A DNA stretch of 8,509 bases. It comes from Erythrobacter sp. UBA3075 (lineage in GTDB: Bacteria > Pseudomonadota > Alphaproteobacteria > Sphingomonadales > Sphingomonadaceae). Below the pieces are notes generated by a model. The model saw nothing but the letters and a program-made list of their open reading frames with translations, had not been told where the DNA came from and ran no database searches. Location: the NCBI GenBank assembly GCA_002367375.1, contig DFBR01000210.1, positions 766-9,274 of the forward strand, given 5' to 3'. This document shows, one piece after another, positions 1-5,370 of this stretch (position 1 is the first letter of the stretch; every line of letters starts with the position of its first letter). A program made the position numbers and the translations under genes.

Positions 1-839
1 TGCCGCATCCATTCGAGTTCGCGGCTGAGCGCCTTCTGGCGGCCGGACTCTTCGCGGCTTTCTTGTTGCAGGCGCTTGGCCTTCTTTTCCAGATAGGTGC
101 TGTAATTGCCTTCGTACGGATAGTAGGAGCCGCGATCCAGTTCGAGGATCCATTCCACCACATTATCAAGGAAGTAGCGGTCATGGGTGATCATCAGCAC
201 CGCTCCGGCATATTCCTTGAGGTGGTTTTCCAGCCACTGGACGCTTTCGGCATCAAGGTGGTTGGTCGGTTCATCGAGCAGCAGGATGTCGGGCTTCTGG
301 ATCAGCAGCCGGGTGAGTGCAACGCGGCGTTTTTCACCGCCTGAGAGGCTTTCCACACCGCTGTCGGACGGCGGGCAGCGCAGCGCTTCCATGGCGATTT
401 CGAGCTGGTTGTCGAGCGTCCACCCGTCGACCGCGTCGATCTCTGTTTGCAGTTCGGCCATGCGGTCGCCCAGCACCTCAAAATCGGCATCGGGTTCGGC
501 CATCTGTGCGGCGATGGAATTGTATTCATCCACTTTGTCGGCAGTGCCGCGCGCGCCATCCTTGACGTTCTCGAGCACGGTCTTGCTCGCGTCCAGTTCA
601 GGCTCCTGCTCAAGATAACCGACGGTGATGTTCTCGCCGGGCCAAGCCTCACCCGAAATATCCGTGTCGATCCCGGCCATGATCTTGATGAGCGTGGATT
701 TACCTGCACCGTTCGGCCCGACGATACCGATCTTCGCTCCGCGATAGAATTGCAGATTGATATCCGACAGCACCGGCTTGCTCGCGCCGGGGAAAGTCTT
801 GGTCATGTTCTTCATGACATATGCGTATTGAGCGGCCAT
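1..839 (-). CDS. ettA: Energy-dependent translational throttle protein EttA, N-terminal half (3' end beyond left edge)
   Basis: ABC-F family ATPase that binds the ribosomal E site and couples the first peptide bonds to the cell's ATP/ADP state (family knowledge); cytosolic, not a transporter. The 279 visible residues are the first ABC domain and the start of the linker. They show Walker A GPNGAGKST (41-49), the ABC signature LSGGEK (165-170), Walker B with Asp189 and Glu190 followed by PTNHLD, and the switch histidine in THDRYFLD. An insertion at about residues 95-140 corresponds to the ABC-F arm, and the charged helical linker begins near residue 240. EttA proteins are about 555 residues, so roughly half is missing on the left. 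The start ATG at 839 has AAGGA (minus strand of 848-852) 8 bases upstream. The gene diverges from the M28 peptidase. EttA is favoured over Uup or other ABC-F proteins by the N-terminal sequence and arm; I am confident. Confidence 0.95.
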   Translation of the reverse strand, partial: MAAQYAYVMKNMTKTFPGASKPVLSDINLQFYRGAKIGIVGPNGAGKSTLIKIMAGIDTDISGEAWPGENITVGYLEQEPELDASKTVLENVKDGARGTADKVDEYNSIAAQMAEPDADFEVLGDRMAELQTEIDAVDGWTLDNQLEIAMEALRCPPSDSGVESLSGGEKRRVALTRLLIQKPDILLLDEPTNHLDAESVQWLENHLKEYAGAVLMITHDRYFLDNVVEWILELDRGSYYPYEGNYSTYLEKKAKRLQQESREESGRQKALSRELEWMR

Positions 840-889
840 CTGGCGGGTCCTTCGGATTCGGTAATTCGTTGTGGTGAGAATTCGCTGCG

Positions 890-918
890 CAGATAGGGGC
901 TGCGGGCGCTGCGGGCAA
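890..918 (-). promoter_or_regulatory. Candidate sigma-70-type promoter of ettA
   Basis: Read on the minus strand, TTGCCC (913-918) and TATCTG (890-895) are separated by exactly 17 bases. Transcription would start near 883 and give a leader of about 44 bases with the AAGGA ribosome site before the ATG at 839. The -35 matches the consensus at 4 of 6 positions and the -10 at 3 of 6, so the spacing and placement carry more weight than the match. Confidence 0.4.
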
Positions 919-936
919 GGCGTTTGGAGCCTTGTC
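914..936. promoter_or_regulatory. Hairpin/inverted repeat overlapping the ettA -35 region
   Basis: CAAGGC (916-921) and GCCTTG (929-934) are a perfect 6-base inverted repeat around a 7-base loop. The flanks extend it to 8 pairs with one G-T pair. It lies over the candidate ettA -35 box in the divergent ettA/M28 peptidase region. There is no T-run on either side, so it does not look like an intrinsic terminator; an operator or chance repeat is possible. Confidence 0.25.
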
Positions 937-994
937 GCATTGGGCGTGACCACCAATTGAGCAAGTTAATGGTGCGTGCGCTTGCGCTTGGGAC

Positions 995-1023
995 TTGGCA
1001 GTCGCGGCGCGCTCGCCTAGCCA
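995..1023 (+). promoter_or_regulatory. Candidate promoter of the M28 peptidase gene (leaderless)
   Basis: TTGGCA (995-1000, 5 of 6 to the -35 consensus) is followed after exactly 17 bases by TAGCCA (1018-1023, a weak -10). A start site 6-9 bases after the -10 falls at about 1029-1032, on or next to the ATG at 1032. No Shine-Dalgarno sequence precedes that ATG, which agrees with a leaderless message. The weak -10 is the main doubt. Confidence 0.35.
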
Positions 1024-1031
1024 CTGCTGCC

Positions 1032-2417
1032 ATGAAAAAGACACTTCTCGCGCTTGCCGCGCTTAGCCTCGCCATTCCCGCAACTGCCGCCGCCCAAAGA
1101 TACGATGCCCGTTACGGGTTGGAGCCGGGCGCGCATGATGAAATTGCGTGGGACTTCCTTGAAGGAATCACCACCGAAATCGGCCCGCGCCTCGCCGGAA
1201 CACCCGATGAGGCACGCGCACGGGCTTGGGCGATGGAATGGCTGCGGGCGCGCGGTTTCGAGAATGTCGTCAATGAACCTTTCCCGATCCAGACATGGGT
1301 GCGCGGCGAGGAGCGGGCGCGCATTGTTTCGCCATTCGCGCAAGAGATGGTGCTGACCGCGCTGGGCTTTTCCGGTGCCACTCCGGCAGAGGGCATGACC
1401 GCCGACATCGTGCATTTTGCAAGCATGGCCGCCCTGCGCGCCGCGCCTGATGGCAGTCTGGCAGGCAAGATCGTCTATCTCGGCCACGCCATGCGCCCGA
1501 CGCAGGATGGATCGCATTACGGATATTTCGGATCACCGCGCCGCCAAGGCCCCGGCGTTGCCGCGCAGAAGGGTGCCGCGGGCATCATCATCCGTTCAAT
1601 CGGTACGGACAATGACCGCATCGCGCATACCGGCGCGACCAGTTGGCCGGAAGGTGTCTCGCCAATCCCGGCTGCCGCACTTAGCAATCCCGATGCTGAC
1701 CAGTTGGAGCGCATTCTGGAACGCGCCGATGGTCCGGTGTCGTTTGAAATGCTGCTGACCCCGCAATTCCTTGGCGAAACGATGAGCGGCAATGTCACGG
1801 CAGAAATTGTCGGGCGCGATCCATCGCTGCCGCCAGTGCTGCTTGCCTGCCATCTGGACAGCTGGGACAATTCTCCCGGCGCGCTGGACGATGGCGCTGG
1901 CTGCGCGATTGCCGCGACTGCCGCGCTGCGCGTGGCTGAGCAGGGCCAGCCGCTGCGGACAATTCGCGTGCTGTTTGCCGGCGCCGAAGAAACCGGCCTG
2001 TGGGGCAGCCGCGCTTATTCCGCCGCTCATGCGGACGAAGAGATGGGTGTCGGTTTCGAAAGCGATTTTGGCGCAGGCCTGATCTGGCGGCTGGAGACCA
2101 ATTTCTCACGCTCCAACCCGGGCCTGTTCTCGCGTCTCGCCGAAGCAGTTGCCGGATATGGCGTGCTGCCCGCACCGCAAATCATGGCGAGCGGCGGGGC
2201 GGACCTTAATATCATGCGTGATCAGCGCGGCCCTATTGTCGATCTGCAACAGGATGGCAGCCGCTATTTCGATCTGCACCACACTCCCAATGACACGCTC
2301 GACAAGGTTGATCCGGGTGAACTGGCGCAGAATGTCGCGGTGTGGACCGCAGTGGCGCAGGTACTCGCCAATGAAGCAGGTGCGATTGCGGGCGGCGGGA
2401 TTATTGCCGAGGATTGA
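1032..2417 (+). CDS. Exported M28-family zinc peptidase, carboxypeptidase Q-like
   Basis: Predicted secreted or periplasmic metallopeptidase that removes amino acids from peptides with two zinc ions (family knowledge). The 461-residue product starts with a clear signal peptide: MKK, a hydrophobic core to about residue 16, then AAA at 19-21, with cleavage probably before Gln22. A protease-associated (PA) type insert occupies roughly residues 130-250. The M28 zinc ligands are all visible: His274 in HLDSW, Asp286 in LDDGAG, Glu320 (with catalytic Glu319) in GAEETG, Asp345 in FESDFG and His417 in HHTPNDT. The FESD motif and the order of blocks match carboxypeptidase Q/plasma glutamate carboxypeptidase more than the short Vibrio-type aminopeptidases. 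The reading frame is open upstream to a TTG at 924, but only the ATG at 1032 starts at the signal peptide. It appears monocistronic: a tRNA follows. The true substrate cannot be read from the sequence. Confidence 0.92.
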   Translation: MKKTLLALAALSLAIPATAAAQRYDARYGLEPGAHDEIAWDFLEGITTEIGPRLAGTPDEARARAWAMEWLRARGFENVVNEPFPIQTWVRGEERARIVSPFAQEMVLTALGFSGATPAEGMTADIVHFASMAALRAAPDGSLAGKIVYLGHAMRPTQDGSHYGYFGSPRRQGPGVAAQKGAAGIIIRSIGTDNDRIAHTGATSWPEGVSPIPAAALSNPDADQLERILERADGPVSFEMLLTPQFLGETMSGNVTAEIVGRDPSLPPVLLACHLDSWDNSPGALDDGAGCAIAATAALRVAEQGQPLRTIRVLFAGAEETGLWGSRAYSAAHADEEMGVGFESDFGAGLIWRLETNFSRSNPGLFSRLAEAVAGYGVLPAPQIMASGGADLNIMRDQRGPIVDLQQDGSRYFDLHHTPNDTLDKVDPGELAQNVAVWTAVAQVLANEAGAIAGGGIIAED

Positions 2418-2438
2418 TGGGAGCGCGAGTAAGTGTGC

Positions 2439-2467
2439 TTGCCCCCTGCGGGCGCAGCGTTTACTGG
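2439..2467 (+). promoter_or_regulatory. Candidate promoter of the tRNA-Ile2 gene
   Basis: TTGCCC (2439-2444) and TACTGG (2462-2467) are 17 bases apart, placing a start near 2474, about 20 bases before the tRNA. The -35 is identical to the one proposed for ettA. The -10 is weak. The rest of the 77-base gap after the peptidase stop has no gene. Confidence 0.3.
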
Positions 2468-2494
2468 CACGCCCGCACGAATGGCTGGAGTTAC

Positions 2495-2570
2495 GGGCCT
2501 GTAGCTCAGTGGTTAGAGCTGGCCGCTCATAACGGCTAGGTCGCAGGTTCGAATCCTGCCGGGCCCACCA
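2495..2570 (+). tRNA. tRNA with CAT anticodon, best read as tRNA-Ile2 (lysidine-modified, AUA decoding)
   Basis: The 76 bases fold as a complete cloverleaf with CCA encoded. The acceptor stem is GGGCCTG/CGGGCCC (one T-G pair), the D arm GCTC/GAGC with an 8-base loop, the anticodon stem GGCCG/CGGCT with loop CTCATAA (anticodon 2528-2530), the variable loop AGGTC and the T arm GCAGG/CCTGC. CAT can be initiator Met, elongator Met or Ile2. The first acceptor pair is Watson-Crick G1-C72 and the three G-C pairs typical of initiator stems are absent, so it is not initiator. The consecutive C4-G69 and C5-G68 acceptor pairs are known TilS determinants of Ile2 in E. coli, and the D arm and variable loop also resemble E. 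coli Ile2. If so, TilS converts C34 to lysidine and the tRNA reads AUA. Elongator Met remains possible. Confidence 0.93.
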
Positions 2571-2591
2571 GCCTTTCGTGCGCCATTCCCG

Positions 2592-2969
2592 TCAACTGCT
2601 TGCCAATGCCAGTTCAGGGCAATCGGCGGCGACCAGCGCGTCATTGTCCCATCGCTCAATATAAAAGGCTTGCCCCGCTGCCAGCTGAGAGCAGGCCACG
2701 TTCACGCCATCGGCATAGACCACCCCCAAAGTGCGGCCATAACGGTCGCGGCCCAGCCGGATGATTGTCAGATCCGCATCCGCCACCACGCTTTCCAGCG
2801 CACGGGTGGAGGCGTGGCCATCGCCCGGCACGCATTGTCTGCCCCGACGGCAGGCGCGGGTTTCCGGGGCGTCGATTCCGGTGATTCGGATGCGTTCGTC
2901 GCCGCAGCGGATGGTGTCTCCATCGGTGACCGAACAGGCGAGGGCAAGGGCAATGGCTTCTGCAATCAT
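2592..2969 (-). CDS. SNase-like (thermonuclease family) nuclease
   Basis: Small staphylococcal-nuclease-fold protein of 125 residues (start at 2969) expected to cut DNA or RNA with calcium. Catalytic positions of Staphylococcus nuclease are kept: Asp18 in TDGDT (Asp21 there), Arg28 (Arg35), Asp33 (Asp40), Glu36 in DAPET (Glu43) and Arg79 in DRYGR (Arg87). Six cysteines (12, 22, 40, 46, 93, 117) would suit disulfides in an exported protein. The first 12 residues are hydrophobic but lack a basic n-region, so export is unproven. The start is uncertain: a GTG at 3002 would add 11 residues, and neither start has a good ribosome site. The frame is closed by a TGA just upstream of that GTG. It is convergent with tRNA-Ile2 (21-base gap) and divergent from tRNA-Pro. 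The family call is firm; the biological role is unknown. Confidence 0.9.
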   Translation of the reverse strand: MIAEAIALALACSVTDGDTIRCGDERIRITGIDAPETRACRRGRQCVPGDGHASTRALESVVADADLTIIRLGRDRYGRTLGVVYADGVNVACSQLAAGQAFYIERWDNDALVAADCPELALASS

Positions 2970-3092
2970 GCGAGCCGGGGTAAGCGCTGTTGCCGCGGCC
3001 ACGCCTGCCCATCAGGCTCCGCAATGGAGCTTTAGATTACGTGCGAATACGCAGCTGCCTACAAACTTTCGACAGCAACGCTGCATTCGGGC

Positions 3093-3121
3093 TTGCACCG
3101 CATCGGCGCTAATCCTAAGGG
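3093..3121 (+). promoter_or_regulatory. Candidate promoter of the tRNA-Pro gene
   Basis: TTGCAC (3093-3098) is followed after 17 bases by TAAGGG (3116-3121). This puts the start about 5 bases before the tRNA, giving a very short 5' leader. The -10 is poor. The remaining sequence between the nuclease gene and the tRNA shows no gene. Confidence 0.3.
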
Positions 3122-3132
3122 CGTCCTCGGTC

Positions 3133-3212
<80 letters not shown>

Positions 3213-3234
3213 TCATCAATTGAGAGATATGACC

Positions 3235-3248
3235 GCCCCCATTGGGGC
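3235..3248. terminator. Possible weak bidirectional terminator hairpin between tRNA-Pro and the LacI gene
   Basis: GCCCC and GGGGC form a perfect 5-pair stem with loop CATT in the convergent gap. It is placed where both the tRNA-Pro and the LacI transcripts should end. No T-run follows on either strand, so intrinsic termination is uncertain. Confidence 0.2.
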
Positions 3249-3258
3249 TCAAATCGAT

Positions 3259-4296
3259 CTAAGCTTGATCGGGCTTGCGCACGCTGTCGCGCTCAACCAG
3301 CTTTACCGGAATACGCGCCTTGTCGTCGGCTGGGAGTTTGCCCAGAGCCTTTTGCGCCAGTAGCACGCCTGCTTTCCGAAAATCAGGTTCGACCGACGAG
3401 AGCGGAGGATTGCTGTAAGCGCCGCTATCGAGCCCATCGAATCCCATCACCCCAACGTCATCCGGAACGGCGATTCCCCGTTCACGCAAGACCTCCAGCA
3501 CGCCCAATGCCAGTGCATCGCAGGCGCAGAAAATGCCGTCGAACTCGCGCCCGCTGGCAATCAGCTTCTCTGCTGAGAGCCTGCCTTGCTTCACTCGTGT
3601 CGGAGCATGCACGAATGTCGGCTCACCGCATTCCAACCCAGCATCCTTCAATATCGCGCAATAGGTCTCGTAGCGTTCGCAAAACTGGTTCTGCGTTTCG
3701 CTAGTGTCACCGATGAAAGCCAGTTTCCGGTAACCGCCAGCGAGCAGGCGTTCCACTGCAATGCGTGCGCCCTGAACATTGTCCGAATCGGTGCGGTCGT
3801 GGTCGGTGAAGGGCGACCCCCAACTGGAGACGTCCCCGCGGCTGAGATTGGGGTGGTGATACTCCCATGCAGCATCATTGGTACTGGTACCGAGCAGGAC
3901 CATGCCATCAGCTTGGCGCGTCTCCACGAAGTCGCGGTCGAAATTCTCTGTCTCTGATTGAAAGCTCACCAGCGACTGATATCCCATTTGTGATGCGGCG
4001 GCGCAGGTGCTGCCTAGCAAATTGTAATGGAAGGGATTGATTTCGGTCGCATCCATGCCGGGGCGCGCGATCACCACGATTGCGATGGTGCGGGTCTTGC
4101 CGCTGCGCAGCCGCGCGGCACGCGCATCGACCCGGTATCCCAGCGCTTCTGCCGCTTCGCGCACGCGGTCGCGGGTCTGTTTGGTGATCGCCGCATCGCC
4201 CGACAGTGCGCGCGAGACGGTGGACTGGTTGACGCCCGCGCGCTCGGCCACTTCAAAAGAGGTTACGCGGTGGGTCGGCGGTGCATCACTGGACAT
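3259..4296 (-). CDS. LacI-family transcriptional regulator
   Basis: DNA-binding regulator of 345 residues, the usual LacI length. The N-terminal helix-turn-helix occupies about residues 11-33, with NQSTVSRALSG as recognition helix. It is followed by the hinge helix around DARAARLRSGKT (57-68), where Leu63 aligns with the minor-groove-intercalating Leu of LacI. From about residue 70 to 335 there is a periplasmic-binding-protein-like ligand domain, with ADGMVLLG, the CDALALGVLEVL strand-helix and the VGVMGFDGLD motif. Members generally repress carbohydrate uptake and catabolism genes and are released by a sugar or sugar phosphate. No sugar transporter, TonB receptor or glycosidase lies next to it here, so its ligand and targets are unknown. 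It starts 49 bases after the deacetylase gene on the same strand and may be partly read through from it. The ATG at 4296 has AGGA about 10 bases upstream. Confidence 0.94.
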   Translation of the reverse strand: MSSDAPPTHRVTSFEVAERAGVNQSTVSRALSGDAAITKQTRDRVREAAEALGYRVDARAARLRSGKTRTIAIVVIARPGMDATEINPFHYNLLGSTCAAASQMGYQSLVSFQSETENFDRDFVETRQADGMVLLGTSTNDAAWEYHHPNLSRGDVSSWGSPFTDHDRTDSDNVQGARIAVERLLAGGYRKLAFIGDTSETQNQFCERYETYCAILKDAGLECGEPTFVHAPTRVKQGRLSAEKLIASGREFDGIFCACDALALGVLEVLRERGIAVPDDVGVMGFDGLDSGAYSNPPLSSVEPDFRKAGVLLAQKALGKLPADDKARIPVKLVERDSVRKPDQA

Positions 4297-4322
4297 TGTC
4301 AGGCCATCCTAGCGCGCAATTT

Positions 4323-4349
4323 GAACTAGTCTACCTCGCCAGCCGTCAA
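4323..4349 (-). promoter_or_regulatory. Tentative promoter of the LacI-family gene
   Basis: On the minus strand TTGACG (4344-4349, 5 of 6) overlaps the stop codon of the deacetylase gene. A weak -10, TAGTTC (4323-4328), follows after 15 bases. The short spacer and poor -10 make this a guess; read-through from the upstream genes is an alternative. I found no convincing LacI-type operator with a central CG in the 49-base gap. Confidence 0.2.
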
Positions 4350-5338
4350 CGCTCTATCGAGTGCATCACGTCTTTGACGCTGGACGGTTTGACGCCGCGC
4401 TGTTCGAGATAGGCAAACACCCGCCGCCACCAGTCGTAAAGATCGTCAAGGTCCTGCTCACTGCGCACATAGGGCGTGTTTCCGGGACGCAGAGAGGGGC
4501 TGTGAAAGGAAAAGACCAGCAATGGCGCGCCATCATCCAGCGCGATATCTATCCCGCGTATCGCTTCTTCCACTCTCACTCCCTCCGGCGTAAGCGGAAC
4601 GCGTTCCAGCAGGCCGATGCGCGACAAGATGCCGCGCATCAACGGCATCCGCCACAGCCGTGGATAGATGTAATTGCCCTGGCGCCGCAGCATTCCCCAG
4701 AAGGAGGTCGTCAGCGGCAATTCGAGCAATGTGTGATCATCATCGACCCAATAGGGATAGATCGGGTGCGCACGAAAATCGGGACCACCCGCCGCGCTGT
4801 AATCGAATTTCGGGCGCACCGTGCTGTCCACCGCAATGCCCTGTTCGGCCAGAATGCCCGCTGTGTTTGGCCCCGCACCATAGCGCCCGGCGCGGTAGAT
4901 CAGCGGAGCAATTCCGAAGTTCTTTTCGATTGTATCGCGTAGCTGACCGATCTTGCTGGCTTCGAGTCGCAGCGGCAGATTGCCGGCGAAGGAATTGGCC
5001 TGGTTGACCTCTTCTTCATGCGGCGGGTTGACCCAAGGGTGCAATTGCACCCCAATTTCCGCGCGGCCTTCTGCCAGCGGTTCGGAGAGGATTTCGGCTG
5101 CCAGCTTGGTATTGGCGATAGGCCAGTCGACCAGATATGTCGGCACGACCTCTTCATGCTCACAGAATTCCTGAAACTTGGCCAACCGCTCGACGTGATC
5201 TGTTCCATGCGTGTCGCGGGTGAGCGGCATGTTCCAGTCGAATTCCTCTTCGGTATCGACTGTCAGCAGGAATCGCGGAATCCGGTCCCGGAATCGGGCG
5301 CGGCTTCCCTGCGGTGGCGGATCAAGCAGACTCCGCAT
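4346..5338 (-). CDS. Polysaccharide deacetylase-like protein (WalW type)
   Basis: A 330-residue protein with the layout of a NodB/CE4-like metal-dependent deacetylase but altered motifs. A beta-strand ending in LLTVDTEEEFDW (24-35) takes the place of the usual TFDDG and supplies Asp28. QLHPW (98-102, His100) replaces the His-rich second motif, with His107 shortly after. YRAGRYG (148-154) resembles the conserved Arg motif, and FSFHSPSL (276-283, His279) the last His motif. The LHPW and R-A-G blocks recall the deacetylases of exosortase-associated polysaccharide systems. No signal peptide or membrane segment is visible, which suggests a cytosolic enzyme. It begins 32 bases after the kinase-like gene. 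The start is ATG 5338 because AGGAAGGA sits 7 bases upstream; the frame is open to a TTG at 5356 that lies upstream of that site. Sphingomonad databases use the name WalW (from memory). Substrate and activity are unproven. Confidence 0.85.
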   Translation of the reverse strand: MRSLLDPPPQGSRARFRDRIPRFLLTVDTEEEFDWNMPLTRDTHGTDHVERLAKFQEFCEHEEVVPTYLVDWPIANTKLAAEILSEPLAEGRAEIGVQLHPWVNPPHEEEVNQANSFAGNLPLRLEASKIGQLRDTIEKNFGIAPLIYRAGRYGAGPNTAGILAEQGIAVDSTVRPKFDYSAAGGPDFRAHPIYPYWVDDDHTLLELPLTTSFWGMLRRQGNYIYPRLWRMPLMRGILSRIGLLERVPLTPEGVRVEEAIRGIDIALDDGAPLLVFSFHSPSLRPGNTPYVRSEQDLDDLYDWWRRVFAYLEQRGVKPSSVKDVMHSIER

Positions 5339-5345
5339 CGCCACG

Positions 5346-5353
5346 TCCTTCCT
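5346..5353 (-). promoter_or_regulatory. Ribosome binding site deciding the deacetylase start
   Basis: AGGAAGGA on the minus strand ends 7 bases before the ATG at 5338. It is the best Shine-Dalgarno match in the window and lies in the 32-base gap after the kinase-like gene. It rules out the further upstream TTG at 5356 and suggests strong independent translation within a shared message. Confidence 0.75.
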
Positions 5354-5370
5354 CAATTAATTGCGAGCTG

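Noticed and set aside
63..896. Several plus-strand open frames opposite ettA
   Set aside because: They are antisense shadows of a highly conserved ABC-F gene; their translations have no family features.
924..1031. Upstream TTG start adding 36 residues to the M28 peptidase
   Set aside because: The added residues are Arg-rich and unlike any signal sequence, whereas ATG 1032 begins a textbook signal peptide. The region instead holds promoter-like boxes.
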